The notes below the pieces were generated by a model that was not told where the DNA came from, ran no database searches, and worked only from the letters and a program-made list of their open reading frames with translations. Made by a program: the position numbers and the translations under genes. Of a DNA stretch of 64,000 nt, positions 38,474 to 49,241 are shown in pieces (within the stretch, counting starts at the first letter, position 1; each line of letters begins with the position of its first letter). The stretch spans positions 2,170,001-2,234,000 of the forward strand of contig NZ_JABXJG010000001.1 in the NCBI RefSeq assembly GCF_013375535.1. The letters are read 5' to 3'. The DNA is from Sphingobium sp. 15-1. Its GTDB lineage: Bacteria; Pseudomonadota; Alphaproteobacteria; Sphingomonadales; Sphingomonadaceae.

Positions 38474-39187
38474 TTACTCCGCAATCGCTTCGGCATCAGC
38501 CTGCGCGACTTCGGCCGAGGCGCCACCGCGACGCAGAAGGTCAGCGACCTTCTTGCCACGACGCTGCGCCACCGACTTCGGGCTGGTCTGTTCGCCCAGT
38601 GCCGCGAAGGTCGCACGGATCATGTTATAGGGGTTCGACGTGCCGTTCGACTTGGTCACGACGTCAGCGACGCCCAGGCTTTCGAACACGGCGCGCATCG
38701 GACCACCGGCGATGATGCCCGTACCGGCAGGCGCCGAACGGACCGTCACCTTGCCCGCACCGAAATGGCCGAGGCCGTCATGGTGCAGCGTGCGGCCTTC
38801 CTTCAGCGGAACGCGAACCATCGCCTTCTTGGCCGAAGCGGTCGCCTTGCTGATGGCTTCAGGCACTTCGCGCGCCTTGCCATGGCCGAAGCCCGCACGG
38901 CCCTTGCCGTCGCCAACGACGACCAGAGCGGCGAAACCGAAGCGCTTACCGCCCTTGACGGTCTTCGAGACGCGGTTGATGTGAACCAGCTTCTCGATCA
39001 GCTCTTCGCCCTGCTCCTCATCGCGATTGCCGCCACGGCGGTCATCGCGACGGCCACGGCCACCCCGCTCGCCACGGTTGCGATCGCCGCCACGACCACG
39101 GCCACGGCCGGGACCACGACCTTCGGTCGGTGCAGCCTCGACGCCCTCGGTCGGGGCGCCGGCTTCAATGGTGTTTTCTTCAGCCAT
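38474..39187 (-). CDS. rpsE: 30S ribosomal protein S5 (uS5) with RG-rich N-terminal extension
   Basis: 237 aa versus about 167 in E. coli. The S5 core starts near residue 60: [20 protein letters not shown], then the decoding-site region [12 protein letters not shown] and ...[18 protein letters not shown]. The first 60 residues are acidic, then a [20 protein letters not shown] stretch. Only a start at 39187 is obvious; the extension is encoded in-frame after an ATG with the rplR stop 2 nt upstream. Confidence 0.96.
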   Translation of the reverse strand: MAEENTIEAGAPTEGVEAAPTEGRGPGRGRGRGGDRNRGERGGRGRRDDRRGGNRDEEQGEELIEKLVHINRVSKTVKGGKRFGFAALVVVGDGKGRAGFGHGKAREVPEAISKATASAKKAMVRVPLKEGRTLHHDGLGHFGAGKVTVRSAPAGTGIIAGGPMRAVFESLGVADVVTKSNGTSNPYNMIRATFAALGEQTSPKSVAQRRGKKVADLLRRGGASAEVAQADAEAIAE

Positions 39188-39189
39188 GA

Positions 39190-39543
39190 TCAGAACTCCA
39201 GCCCGGCTTCACGGGCCGCATCGGCCAGCGCCTTGACGCGGCCATGGAACAGGAAGCCACCACGGTCGAACACGACCTGGGTGACGCCGGCGGCGGTCGC
39301 CGCAGCGGCAACGCGCTTGCCGACATCGGCAGCAGCTTCGGAAGTGGCGCCGGTCTTACCGCGCACATCCTTGTCCAGGGTCGAGGCCGATGCCAGGGTC
39401 TTGCCCTGCGCGTCGTCAATGACCTGGGCGTAGATGTGACGGCCCGAACGGTGGACGCTGAGGCGCGGACGGGTGCCCGAAACAGCCTTGAGCGCGGTGC
39501 GGACGCGGCGACGACGCCGCGCGAAGAGGGAAAGCTTTGCCAT
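39190..39543 (-). CDS. rplR: 50S ribosomal protein L18 (uL18)
   Basis: 5S rRNA-binding protein (117 aa): [38 protein letters not shown] and a C-terminal [22 protein letters not shown] 39543 is one base after the rplF stop. The longer open frame upstream overlaps rplF and is not coding. Confidence 0.97.
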   Translation of the reverse strand: MAKLSLFARRRRRVRTALKAVSGTRPRLSVHRSGRHIYAQVIDDAQGKTLASASTLDKDVRGKTGATSEAAADVGKRVAAAATAAGVTQVVFDRGGFLFHGRVKALADAAREAGLEF

Positions 39544-39544
39544 C

Positions 39545-40078
39545 TTACTTCTTCTTCCCTTCCTTGCGGAAGATGAACTCGCCGGCATATTTGATACCCT
39601 TGCCCTTATAGGGTTCGGGCTTGCGCCAGCGGCGGATCTCGGCGGCAACCTGACCCACCTTCTGCTTGTCGATGCCGCTGATCTCGACCGTGGTGTTATC
39701 CGGGGTCTTGATCTCGATGCCTTCCGGCACGTCGAAGTCGACGTCATGCGAATAGCCGAGCTTCAGGTTCAGAACCTTGCCCTTGGCGTCCGCACGATAA
39801 CCGACGCCGGTGATCAGCAGCTTCTTGGTGTAGCCTTCGGTCACGCCCGTGATCAGGTTGGCGACCAGCGTGCGCTGCATGCCCCAGAAAGCGCGGGCGC
39901 GCTTGCTGTCATTGGCAGGCTTCACCGCGATCACACCGTCTTCGATGCTGTAGGTGACTTCGTCGGCCAGCGGCAGCGACAGGGTGCCTTTCGGCCCCTT
40001 CACCGAGAGCTGACCGCCTTCGATCGACGCGGTCACGCCCGCGGGGACGGCGACCGGCTTCTTACCAGTACGGCTCAT
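39545..40078 (-). CDS. rplF: 50S ribosomal protein L6 (uL6)
   Basis: 177 aa: [17 protein letters not shown] at the start, then [12 protein letters not shown] and the C-terminal [20 protein letters not shown], typical of L6 near the sarcin-ricin loop. The ATG overlaps the rpsH stop by one base (40078). Confidence 0.97.
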   Translation of the reverse strand: MSRTGKKPVAVPAGVTASIEGGQLSVKGPKGTLSLPLADEVTYSIEDGVIAVKPANDSKRARAFWGMQRTLVANLITGVTEGYTKKLLITGVGYRADAKGKVLNLKLGYSHDVDFDVPEGIEIKTPDNTTVEISGIDKQKVGQVAAEIRRWRKPEPYKGKGIKYAGEFIFRKEGKKK

Positions 40079-40473
40079 CAGAACACCTCCGCCAGCACTT
40101 CGCCGCCGACATTCTGCTCACGCGCTTCGGCGTCGGACAGAACGCCGCGGGGCGTCGAGACAATGGTGATGCCCAGACCGTTGCGGATCACCGGCAGTTC
40201 CTTGGAACCCGAGTAAACGCGGCGGCCCGGCTTGGACACGCGGGCGACATGCTTGATCGCCGGCTGGCCTTCGAAATATTTCAGCTCAATGCGCAGGCCG
40301 GGATGCTTGCCGAGCAGTTCCTCGGAATAGCCACGGATGTAACCTTCGCGCTGCAACACGTCGAGCACGCGGGCGCGGAGCTTCGACGCGGGGGACACAA
40401 CGCTGTCCTTCTTCGCCTGCTGCCCGTTGCGGATGCGGGTGAGCATATCACCCAGGGGATCGGTCAATGCCAT
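40078..40473 (-). CDS. rpsH: 30S ribosomal protein S8 (uS8)
   Basis: 131 aa: [35 protein letters not shown] and the C-terminal [20 protein letters not shown] motif. In enterobacteria S8 represses the spc operon by binding its mRNA; no matching site was identified. rpsN lies 12 nt upstream. Confidence 0.97.
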   Translation of the reverse strand: MALTDPLGDMLTRIRNGQQAKKDSVVSPASKLRARVLDVLQREGYIRGYSEELLGKHPGLRIELKYFEGQPAIKHVARVSKPGRRVYSGSKELPVIRNGLGITIVSTPRGVLSDAEAREQNVGGEVLAEVF

Positions 40474-40485
40474 CTCAAATGATCC

Positions 40486-40791
40486 TTACCAGCTCGACTT
40501 GGTGACGCCGGGGATCAGGCCCTTGTTGGCCAGATCACGCAGCTGCACGCGGCAGAGGCGGAATTTGCGGTAATAAGCGCGGGGACGCCCCGTCAGCTCG
40601 CAGCGGTTCCGAACGCGGGTCGGGTTGCCGTTGCGGGGGATCTCCGCCATCTTCAGACGCGCGATCAGACGATCGCTGTCATCGGCCGCGGTATCATTCG
40701 CGATCGCCTTGAGCTTCGCATAGCGGCCGGCATATTTCTTCACCAGCTTCTTGCGGCGCTCGTTCTTGTTGATCGAACTCAGTTTCGCCAT
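40486..40791 (-). CDS. rpsN: 30S ribosomal protein S14 (uS14), zinc-free long form
   Basis: 101 aa: [56 protein letters not shown]. It lacks the paired C-x2-C zinc motifs of the short form. It lies between rplE (52-nt gap) and rpsH. Confidence 0.97.
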   Translation of the reverse strand: MAKLSSINKNERRKKLVKKYAGRYAKLKAIANDTAADDSDRLIARLKMAEIPRNGNPTRVRNRCELTGRPRAYYRKFRLCRVQLRDLANKGLIPGVTKSSW

Positions 40792-40843
40792 GACTTAAGT
40801 TCTCTTCCTTAGCTTAAGCGTTTGGGAGAGAAGCGGGGCCGTT

Positions 40844-41416
40844 TCAGGCCGCCTGCTTCTCTTCGATCGGGAAGGGGAAGCCGAAGAGGCGCAGCAGTTC
40901 GCGCGCTTCCTCGTCCGTCTTCGCCGTGGTGGTCACGATGATGTCCATGCCACGAACCTTGTCGATCTTGTCGTAGCTGATTTCCGGGAAAATCAGCTGC
41001 TCCTTGATGCCGAAGGCATAGTTGCCACGACCGTCGAAGCTCTTGGGGTTCAGGCCACGGAAGTCGCGCACGCGGGGCAGCGCGATGTTGATCAGGCGGT
41101 CCAGGAATTCATACATGCGCTCACGGCGCAGCGTGACCTTGGCGCCGATCGGCATGCCTTCACGCAGCTTGAACTGCGCGATGGACTTGCGAGCCTTGGT
41201 GATGACCGGCTTCTGACCGGCGATCTGCTCCATTTCCTCGGCGGCCTGCGTGACCTTCTTCTTGTCCTGGGTCGCTTCGCCCACGCCCATGTTGAGCGTG
41301 ATCTTTTCGATCTTGGGAACCTGCATGACGTTCTCGTAACCGAACTTCTCGGTCATCGCCTTGGCGATTTCGGCGTCATACTGCGCCTTCGAGCGCGGAG
41401 TGTACTTGTCGCTCAT
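40844..41416 (-). CDS. rplE: 50S ribosomal protein L5 (uL5)
   Basis: 5S rRNA-binding protein (190 aa): [53 protein letters not shown]. The start overlaps the rplX stop as TAATG, indicating translational coupling. Confidence 0.97.
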   Translation of the reverse strand: MSDKYTPRSKAQYDAEIAKAMTEKFGYENVMQVPKIEKITLNMGVGEATQDKKKVTQAAEEMEQIAGQKPVITKARKSIAQFKLREGMPIGAKVTLRRERMYEFLDRLINIALPRVRDFRGLNPKSFDGRGNYAFGIKEQLIFPEISYDKIDKVRGMDIIVTTTAKTDEEARELLRLFGFPFPIEEKQAA

Positions 41417-41727
41417 TACAGCACCTCACCGGACTTGACGGCGACGCGGACCTTCTTGCCGTCGCGATCCTCGAAACGGACGCGGGTCGGCTTGCCATCC
41501 TTGTCAGCGACAGCGACGTTCGAAATGTGGAGCGGCGCGGGCTTGCGCTCGATGCCACCCTGCGGGTTCGCCTGGTCGGGCTTGCGATGCTTGGCATGCA
41601 CGTTGATGCCTTCGACGAGGACCTTGTCGGCCTTCGGCAGCACCTGCAGGACGGCGCCGGTGCGGCCCTTGTCCTTGCCGGCCAGGATGACGACCTTGTC
41701 GCCCTTCTTGATCTTGGCAGCGCTCAT
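41416..41727 (-). CDS. rplX: 50S ribosomal protein L24 (uL24)
   Basis: 103 aa, assembly-initiator protein: [20 protein letters not shown] is the KOW motif. Further landmarks are [18 protein letters not shown] and [20 protein letters not shown]. It is coupled by TAATG on both sides (rplN and rplE). Confidence 0.97.
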   Translation of the reverse strand: MSAAKIKKGDKVVILAGKDKGRTGAVLQVLPKADKVLVEGINVHAKHRKPDQANPQGGIERKPAPLHISNVAVADKDGKPTRVRFEDRDGKKVRVAVKSGEVL

Positions 41728-42095
41728 TACAGCACCTCGGGGGCGAGCGAGATGATCTTCATGTGCTTCTTGGCGCGCAGTTCGCGAACGACCGGGCCAA
41801 AGATACGGGTGCCAATCGGCTCCTCGTTCTTGTTGATGAGCACAGCGGCATTGCCGTCGAAGCGAATCACGCTGCCATCAGCGCGACGCACGTCCTTGGC
41901 GGTGCGCACGATGACGGCGCGGTGCACGTCACCCTTCTTCACCTTGCCACGAGGCGCAGCTTCCTTGATCGAGACGACGATGATGTCGCCCACGCTCGCG
42001 AAGCGACGCTTCGAGCCGCCCAGCACCTTGATGCACTGGACGCGCTTGGCGCCGCTGTTGTCAGCGACGTCAAGATTGGATTGCATCTGGATCAT
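41727..42095 (-). CDS. rplN: 50S ribosomal protein L14 (uL14)
   Basis: 122 aa: [40 protein letters not shown], and C-terminal [24 protein letters not shown] (ends as in the family). It starts the spc group, separated from rpsQ by 176 nt containing several hairpins. Confidence 0.97.
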   Translation of the reverse strand: MIQMQSNLDVADNSGAKRVQCIKVLGGSKRRFASVGDIIVVSIKEAAPRGKVKKGDVHRAVIVRTAKDVRRADGSVIRFDGNAAVLINKNEEPIGTRIFGPVVRELRAKKHMKIISLAPEVL

Positions 42096-42271
42096 GGATC
42101 CGGTTCCTTCTTATTTGGCCTACCGGGGCAATTCCCGGCGGTTCCGAATTTCGTTGCCTAGAGCCCTAGGCGAGCCATTTGACTCTACGCGAAGCGCGGG
42201 CCTGTACCCTTTCCAAAAGGAAAAGGCCAGCCCCGCGCCGCATTTTTTACCTAAGGCTCAGCGAGCCTCCC

Positions 42272-42535
42272 TTAAGCAGCCGTCTCCGGCGACTTATGGG
42301 TGTCCACGCGCTCGATGACCTTCCAGGTCTTGAGCTTGGAAATCGGAGCGGTCTCCTCGATGCGGACCGTTTCGCCTTCCTTGTAGACATTGCCCTCGTC
42401 ATGGGCATGGTACTTCTTCGAGCGGCGGATGATCTTGCCGTAGAGCGCATGCTTCACCTTGCGCTCTACACGAACCACCACCGTCTTGTCGGTCTTGTCG
42501 GAAACCACCGTTCCCGTCAGCACGCGCTTGGGCAT
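42272..42535 (-). CDS. rpsQ: 30S ribosomal protein S17 (uS17)
   Basis: 87 aa, early-assembly protein: [50 protein letters not shown]. It is the last gene of the S10 group. A hairpin (AGGCTCGC/GCGAGCCT) and then AAAAAA-containing sequence follow its stop in the 176-nt gap to rplN. Confidence 0.97.
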   Translation of the reverse strand: MPKRVLTGTVVSDKTDKTVVVRVERKVKHALYGKIIRRSKKYHAHDEGNVYKEGETVRIEETAPISKLKTWKVIERVDTHKSPETAA

Positions 42536-42549
42536 CGTGTGTTTCCTTC

Positions 42550-42753
42550 TTACTTCGCAGCCGAGCGCGAACGCTCGGACTGAAGGGTCTTGATCTGCGC
42601 GATCGAGCGGCGGACTTCCTTCACCCGGCTCGGCTTTTCGAGCTGGTTGGTGGCCGCCTGAAAACGCAGGTTGAACTGCTCGCGCTTCAGGTTGTTCAGT
42701 TCGGTCGACAGCTCGTCGTCCGACTTGGTCTTGAGATCAGCTACATTCGCCAC
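42550..42753 (-). CDS. rpmC: 50S ribosomal protein L29 (uL29)
   Basis: 67-aa helical protein near the exit tunnel: [48 protein letters not shown]. It starts 3 nt after the rplP stop. Confidence 0.96.
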   Translation of the reverse strand: MANVADLKTKSDDELSTELNNLKREQFNLRFQAATNQLEKPSRVKEVRRSIAQIKTLQSERSRSAAK

Positions 42754-42756
42754 GGA

Positions 42757-43188
42757 TTAACCCTCCAGGTGGGAGGTGTCGCCGAGGCGAGCGACAACCT
42801 TCGTCTTGATCGGCAGCTTCATCGCGGCGCGCGAGAAAGCCTCTGCTGCGAGCGGGCCGGGAACGCCGTCCAGTTCGAACAGGATGCGGCCCGGCTTGAC
42901 GCGAGCTGCCCAATATTCGACCGAACCCTTACCCTTACCCTGACGGACTTCGGCGGGCTTCTTGGAAACCGGCACGTCGGGGAACACGCGGATCCACAGA
43001 CGGCCCTGACGGCGAAGGTGGCGCTGGATCGCGCGGCGGGCCGCCTCGATCTGGCGTGCGGTGACGCGCTCGGGTTCCAGAGCCTTCAGACCATAGGCGC
43101 CGAAGTTCAGAGCCGAACCGCCCTTGGCGTCGCCCTTGATCCGGCCCTTGAAGGTCTTGCGGAACTTCATTTTTTTCGGTTGCAGCAT
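42757..43188 (-). CDS. rplP: 50S ribosomal protein L16 (uL16)
   Basis: 143 aa: [60 protein letters not shown]. The last part includes the basic loop near the peptidyl-transferase centre. rpsC lies 21 nt upstream. Confidence 0.97.
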   Translation of the reverse strand: MLQPKKMKFRKTFKGRIKGDAKGGSALNFGAYGLKALEPERVTARQIEAARRAIQRHLRRQGRLWIRVFPDVPVSKKPAEVRQGKGKGSVEYWAARVKPGRILFELDGVPGPLAAEAFSRAAMKLPIKTKVVARLGDTSHLEG

Positions 43189-43209
43189 GACGCTATTACC
43201 TTCTTATCT

Positions 43210-43905
43210 TCAGCGCGCCGGGCGCACGCCGGAGGTCTGAGCCTCCAGCATCAGCCGGTCGGTAGCCATCGGATCGTGACCAAGGATTTCGCCCTTGAAG
43301 ATCCAGACCTTGATGCCGCAAACACCGTAAGCGGTATGCGCTTCGGCTTCGGCATAATCGACGTTCGCGCGCAGCGTGTGCAGCGGAACGCGGCCTTCGC
43401 GATACCATTCGACGCGCGCGATCTCCGCGCCGCCCAGACGGCCGCCGCAGGTGATCTTGATGCCTTCCGCGCCCAGACGCAGCGCCGACTGCACCGCGCG
43501 CTTCATCGCACGGCGGAACGCCACGCGACGCTCCAACTGGTCGGCAATGCCCTGCGCGACGAGCTTGGAGTCGATTTCCGGCTTGCGGATCTCGACGATG
43601 TTCAGCGACACGTCCGAAGAGGTCAGGCTGCCCAGCTTCTTGCGCAGCTTTTCAATGTCCGCGCCCTTCTTGCCGATGATGACACCGGGACGGGCAGCGT
43701 AGATCGACACGCGGCACAGCTTGGCGGGACGCTCGATCACGACCTTGGAGATCGCGGCCTGCGGCAGGTTCTTCATGATATACTGGCGGATCTTCAGATC
43801 CTCCAGCAGCAGGCGGCCATAGTCGGCGCCTTCCGCGAACCAGCGGCTGTCCCAGGTACGGTTGATCTGCAGGCGCAGACCGATCGGATTGCTCTTGTGA
43901 CCCAT
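43210..43905 (-). CDS. rpsC: 30S ribosomal protein S3 (uS3)
   Basis: 231 aa: [20 protein letters not shown], the KH domain with [20 protein letters not shown], and C-terminal [20 protein letters not shown]. It lies at the mRNA entry. It follows rplV after 4 nt. Confidence 0.97.
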   Translation of the reverse strand: MGHKSNPIGLRLQINRTWDSRWFAEGADYGRLLLEDLKIRQYIMKNLPQAAISKVVIERPAKLCRVSIYAARPGVIIGKKGADIEKLRKKLGSLTSSDVSLNIVEIRKPEIDSKLVAQGIADQLERRVAFRRAMKRAVQSALRLGAEGIKITCGGRLGGAEIARVEWYREGRVPLHTLRANVDYAEAEAHTAYGVCGIKVWIFKGEILGHDPMATDRLMLEAQTSGVRPAR

Positions 43906-43909
43906 AGTC

Positions 43910-44296
43910 TTACGCCTCCGCTTCTTCAGCTGCTTCGCGAACGACGATGCGCACGCGGCTGAAGGGCTTCAGGATCCGGGTCGACTTGCCGCGGCCGCGG
44001 GCGTGGAAGCGCTTCAGGGTGAAGCTCTTGCCCACCGATGCTTCCGCGACGACCAATGCGTCGACGTCCAGATTGTGGTTGTTTTCCGCATTGGCGATGG
44101 CCGAAGCCAGCACCTTGCGCACGTCGACCGCCATCGCCTTCTTCGAGAAGGCGAGGATGTTCAGCGCGTCCTCGACCTTGCGGCCGCGGATGAGCGTGGC
44201 GACCAGGTTCAGCTTCTGGGCCGAACCACGGATCTGCGTGCCAACGGCCAGCGCCTCATTGTCGGCTACGCGACGGGGAGCCTTTTCCTTGCTCAT
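43910..44296 (-). CDS. rplV: 50S ribosomal protein L22 (uL22)
   Basis: 128 aa: [20 protein letters not shown], the tunnel-lining loop region, and [20 protein letters not shown]. The start codon overlaps the rpsS stop at 44296. Confidence 0.97.
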   Translation of the reverse strand: MSKEKAPRRVADNEALAVGTQIRGSAQKLNLVATLIRGRKVEDALNILAFSKKAMAVDVRKVLASAIANAENNHNLDVDALVVAEASVGKSFTLKRFHARGRGKSTRILKPFSRVRIVVREAAEEAEA

Positions 44297-44574
44297 CAGC
44301 GCTTGCCCTTCTTGTCGGCGGCGTGGCCGGGGAAGTAGCGGGTCGGGGCGAATTCACCCAGCTTGTGACCCACCATCTCCTCGTTCACGGAGACCGGAAC
44401 ATGCTTGCGGCCGTTATAGACGTTGAACGTCAGGCCAACGAACTGCGGCAGGATGGTGGAACGGCGCGACCAGGTTTTGATCGGACCCGAACGGCCACCG
44501 GCGTCCTGCGCGGTTTCCGCCTTCTTCAGAAGGCTGAGGTCCACGAACGGACCTTTCCAGACGGAACGAGCCAT
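44296..44574 (-). CDS. rpsS: 30S ribosomal protein S19 (uS19)
   Basis: 92 aa: [60 protein letters not shown]. It lies 5 nt after rplB. Confidence 0.97.
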   Translation of the reverse strand: MARSVWKGPFVDLSLLKKAETAQDAGGRSGPIKTWSRRSTILPQFVGLTFNVYNGRKHVPVSVNEEMVGHKLGEFAPTRYFPGHAADKKGKR

Positions 44575-44579
44575 CTCGC

Positions 44580-45416
44580 TTACCTCTTCTTCTTCGCGTG
44601 GCGGCTACGGATGATGAACTTGTCCGTCGCCTTGTTGTGGCGGGTGCGCGCACCCTTGGTCGGCTTGCCCCAGGGCGTGACCGGATGACGGCCGCCCGAG
44701 GTCCGGCCTTCACCACCGCCATGCGGGTGATCGACCGGGTTCTTCGCCACACCGCGCGTCAGCGGACGCTTGCCGAGCCAGCGGTTACGGCCGGCCTTGG
44801 CGAGATTGGTGTTGGCATTGTCCGGGTTCGACACGGCACCCACGGTGCCCATGCAGTCCGAACGGATATAGCGCTGCTCGCCAGAGGACAGGCGGACCAT
44901 CACCATGCCACGATCGCGACCGACCAGCTGGGCATAGGTGCCCGCCGAACGGCAGAGCTGACCACCCTTGCCGGGCTTCATCTCGATATTGTGGATGATG
45001 GTGCCGACCGGCATCTGGCCGAGTTCCATCGCATTGCCCGGCTTCACGTCGGTCTTCTTGCCCGCGATGACCTTGTCACCGGGAGCCAGACGCTGCGGCG
45101 CCAGGATATAGGCCTGGGTGCCGTCGGGATAGTTGACCAGCGCGATGAAGGCCGTGCGGTTGGGGTCATATTCCAGACGCTCGACCGTGCCTTCCACGTC
45201 CCACAGGCGACGCTTGAAGTCGATGATGCGGTAACGCTGCTTGTGACCGCCGGCGATGCCGCGCGAGGTCACATGGCCCTTGTTGTTGCGGCCGCCGGTC
45301 TTGCGCTTGCCTTCGGTCAGCGCCTTGACGGGCTTGCCTTTGTGCAGGCCGCTGCGGTCGACGAGGATCAGGCCGCGCTGGGCCGGGCTCGTCGGGTTAT
45401 ATGTCTTCAGCGCCAT
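44580..45416 (-). CDS. rplB: 50S ribosomal protein L2 (uL2)
   Basis: 278 aa, near the peptidyl-transferase centre: [40 protein letters not shown], and the conserved [20 protein letters not shown] with its key His. Starts 2 nt after rplW. Confidence 0.97.
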   Translation of the reverse strand: MALKTYNPTSPAQRGLILVDRSGLHKGKPVKALTEGKRKTGGRNNKGHVTSRGIAGGHKQRYRIIDFKRRLWDVEGTVERLEYDPNRTAFIALVNYPDGTQAYILAPQRLAPGDKVIAGKKTDVKPGNAMELGQMPVGTIIHNIEMKPGKGGQLCRSAGTYAQLVGRDRGMVMVRLSSGEQRYIRSDCMGTVGAVSNPDNANTNLAKAGRNRWLGKRPLTRGVAKNPVDHPHGGGEGRTSGGRHPVTPWGKPTKGARTRHNKATDKFIIRSRHAKKKR

Positions 45417-45418
45417 GG

Positions 45419-45736
45419 TCAGCGCACTCCTTCGGTGATGTCGATCGATTGGCCATCAGCCAGACGAACGATCGCCTTCTTCACGTCCGAGCGGGTGTAG
45501 GGCTTGCCCTTCCACTTCTTGGTCTTGCCCTTGGCGACCAGCGTGTTCACGCTCTTGACGCTCACGCCCCAGATCGCCTCGACGGCGGCCTTGATCTCCG
45601 GCTTGGACGCGTCATTGGCGACCTTGAAGACCACGGCGTTGTTCTCGGAGAGAAGCGTCGACTTCTCGGTGATCACCGGCGCGACAACGACGTCATAATG
45701 ACGGTTGTCCACGGTTGCGGCTTCTTTCTTAGCCAT
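45419..45736 (-). CDS. rplW: 50S ribosomal protein L23 (uL23)
   Basis: 105 aa, docking site for trigger factor and SRP at the tunnel exit: [52 protein letters not shown]. It overlaps the 3' end of rplD by 8 bp. Confidence 0.97.
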   Translation of the reverse strand: MAKKEAATVDNRHYDVVVAPVITEKSTLLSENNAVVFKVANDASKPEIKAAVEAIWGVSVKSVNTLVAKGKTKKWKGKPYTRSDVKKAIVRLADGQSIDITEGVR

Positions 45737-46364
45737 TGAAACGGGCCTCCAGCTTTTCGACCGCGGCGCGGGTGAGCACCAGCGAATCGGCCTTCAGGAT
45801 GTCGTAAACGTTGGCGCCGACGGCCGGCAGCAGGTTCACGCCGATGATGTTGGCCGAAGCCTTCGCGAAGCTGACATTCACCGCGTCGCCGTCGATGAAC
45901 AGCGCCTTGTTGAGGTTCAGCTTGGCGAGGTGCGCGACCAGAGCCTTGGTCTTGCCTTCCGCCACATCGAGATTGTCGAGAACGATCAGCGAGCCGCTCT
46001 TCGCCTTCGACGACAGGGCCATCTTCAGGCCGAGCGCACGAACCTTCTTGTTGAGGTCGTGACCGAAGGTGCGGGCGCGGGCGCCGTGAGCCTTACCACC
46101 GCCGATGAAGACGGGAGCGCGGCGATCGCCGTGACGAGCCGTACCGCCGCCCTTCTGGCGACCGAACTTCTTGCCGGTGCGGGCAACGTCCGAACGCTCA
46201 CGGGTGGCGCGGGTCGGAGCCCGGCGCTTTTCGAGCTGCCAGGTGACGACGCGGTGCAGAATGTCGGTGCGGGGCTCGATACCGAACACGGCATCGTTCA
46301 GCTCCACTTCAGCGGCGGCCCCAGAGACGTTGCTGCCGTCGAGGGTCTGTACATTGACCTTCAT
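45729..46364 (-). CDS. rplD: 50S ribosomal protein L4 (uL4)
   Basis: 211 aa: the N-terminal strand [10 protein letters not shown], tunnel loop [20 protein letters not shown], and C-terminal domain with LADS-type [18 protein letters not shown]. In enterobacteria L4 autoregulates the S10 operon. It starts 3 nt after rplC. Confidence 0.97.
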   Translation of the reverse strand: MKVNVQTLDGSNVSGAAAEVELNDAVFGIEPRTDILHRVVTWQLEKRRAPTRATRERSDVARTGKKFGRQKGGGTARHGDRRAPVFIGGGKAHGARARTFGHDLNKKVRALGLKMALSSKAKSGSLIVLDNLDVAEGKTKALVAHLAKLNLNKALFIDGDAVNVSFAKASANIIGVNLLPAVGANVYDILKADSLVLTRAAVEKLEARFNG

Positions 46365-46367
46365 GGA

Positions 46368-47123
46368 TTAGCCCTCCTGGCCTTCGGTCGCTTCGGGAGC
46401 AGCCACTTCTTCAGCGGGCGTCTCGGCCGGAGCGTTGTTGCTGTTGGCAGCCTGCTTCAGGCTCGCCGGATAAGGCGCGTCGGCCGGGCGCTTCACCTTG
46501 ACGGCGTCGCTGACGGTCAGCCAGGTGCCCTTGGCGCCCGGAACCGAACCCTTGACGAACAGCAGGCCACGCTCGACGTCCGTACGGACGATTTCGAGAT
46601 TCTGCTGCGTGCGCTCGCGATCACCCATGTGACCCGCCATCTTCTTGTTCTTGAAGACGCGGCCCGGATCCTGACGGTTACCGGTCGAACCATGGGCACG
46701 GTGGCTGATGGACACGCCGTGGGTGGCGCGCATACCGCCGAAGCCCCAGCGCTTCATGGCGCCGGCAAAACCCTTACCCTGGGTGTGACCGGCGACATCG
46801 ACCAACTGACCGGCGATGAAATGATCGGCCGCGATCTCGGCGCCGACATCGAGGAGCGCGTCCTCGGCGACACGGAATTCGACCAGACGCGCCTTCGGCT
46901 CCACTTCCGCCTTGGCGAAGTGGCCGCGCTGCGGCTTGGCGACATTCTTGACCTTCGCGACGCCCGCACCGAGCTGAACCGCGACATAACCGTCACGGTC
47001 GACTTCCTTGCGGGCCACGACCTGATTGCCCTCAAGGGCCAGAACCGTAACGGGAATATGACGTCCGTCCTCCTGGAACAGACGGGTCATCCCGACTTTC
47101 TTAGCGATCACGCCTGTGCGCAT
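46368..47123 (-). CDS. rplC: 50S ribosomal protein L3 (uL3) with acidic tail
   Basis: 251 aa versus about 209 in E. coli. Landmarks: [60 protein letters not shown] (the loop with the methylated Gln in relatives). A C-terminal tail of about 30 residues is Ala/Glu-rich ([19 protein letters not shown]). ATG 47123 follows GGGAG; a GTG at 47126 is an alternative. A 274-nt gap separates it from rpsJ. Confidence 0.96.
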   Translation of the reverse strand: MRTGVIAKKVGMTRLFQEDGRHIPVTVLALEGNQVVARKEVDRDGYVAVQLGAGVAKVKNVAKPQRGHFAKAEVEPKARLVEFRVAEDALLDVGAEIAADHFIAGQLVDVAGHTQGKGFAGAMKRWGFGGMRATHGVSISHRAHGSTGNRQDPGRVFKNKKMAGHMGDRERTQQNLEIVRTDVERGLLFVKGSVPGAKGTWLTVSDAVKVKRPADAPYPASLKQAANSNNAPAETPAEEVAAPEATEGQEG

Positions 47124-47143
47124 CACTGATTACTCCCATAGAG

Positions 47144-47162
47144 GCCCGCCTTAGCAGCGGGC
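47144..47162 (-). other. leader hairpin upstream of rplC
   Basis: GCCCGC (47144-47149) pairs with GCGGGC (47157-47162) around a 7-nt loop, close to the rplC ribosome-binding site, at the end of the unusually long rpsJ-rplC gap. It could affect rplC translation; no ligand is known. Confidence 0.4.
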
Positions 47163-47397
47163 GTATCCAACGAAAAAACCGCTCAGGATCTCTCCTTCGC
47201 GGCCCAACCCAAATAATAGATCACCCCGTCCGGGTTGGATGCCGATCCCGCCAGGGAAAGGCGACGGGGGACCAGGACCACGAGCCGTTCCGGTTTACCG
47301 GAAAGGCCGTGCGGTATCCCTTGTGTCGTTTGAGTTTCCGGTTTCCCGAAATACCCGATACCCTGCCCGCCTTTCGGAGAGCAGGGACTTGTCGGCT

Positions 47398-47706
47398 TTA
47401 GGCCAACTTGATTTCGACGTTCACGCCGGCAGCCAGGTCCAGCTTCATCAGCGCGTCGACCGTCTGCGGCGTCGGCTGCACGATGTCAAGCATACGCTTG
47501 TACGTGCGGACTTCGAACTGCTCGCGCGACTTCTTGTCGATGTGCGGACCACGGTTGACCGTGAACTTTTCGATGCGCGTCGGAAGGGGAATCGGACCGC
47601 GGATAAGGGCGCCAGTGCGGCGGGCGGTGTCGGCGATGTCGCCGGTCGCCTGATCAAGCACGCGATGATCGAACGCCTTGAGGCGAATGCGGATGTTGCT
47701 GTCCAT
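47398..47706 (-). CDS. rpsJ: 30S ribosomal protein S10 (uS10)
   Basis: 102 aa, also NusE in antitermination: [60 protein letters not shown]. It begins the S10 group after the tuf terminator. The next gene rplC is unusually far (about 270 nt). Confidence 0.97.
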   Translation of the reverse strand: MDSNIRIRLKAFDHRVLDQATGDIADTARRTGALIRGPIPLPTRIEKFTVNRGPHIDKKSREQFEVRTYKRMLDIVQPTPQTVDALMKLDLAAGVNVEIKLA

Positions 47707-47864
47707 TGTTCCTGTACCGATGCGAAAGAGCCAAAAACTCAGAGCATTTTCAAAAATCAGCCGGAGCAGCCGATGACTTGTGAAAATGCGCCAACAAAAA
47801 TTTACCGCCCCGTTTCTGGCCCTTCTAGCTCAGTCGAGCCGGAGAAAGGCGATCCGGGGCGGCG

Positions 47865-47902
47865 AAAAACTCAGCGGCGCGAATCAGGCGATTCGCGCCG
47901 CT
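47865..47902 (-). terminator. intrinsic terminator after tuf
   Basis: AGCGGCGCGAATC (47873-47885) pairs perfectly with GATTCGCGCCGCT (47890-47902) around a 4-nt loop. On the - strand it is followed by GAG and five T residues. It separates the str operon from rpsJ. Confidence 0.9.
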
Positions 47903-47913
47903 GCGGTCCTATA

Positions 47914-49104
<1,191 letters not shown>

Positions 49105-49241
49105 TTTATCCTACCTTCTAATCAAATCAGCTTTTGTCTGACCGCTCGGCCGCGCCTCGCGAAGGCGCGTCCATAGCAGCAAATTCACAGATTACCAGCC
49201 CCTAACCGAGCCGTTCGCACGGCCCGGCCAGAGAAAAATCA

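Noticed and set aside
39544..39747. N-terminal extension of L18
   Set aside because: It overlaps the 3' part of rplF; the conserved L18 start is ATG 39543.
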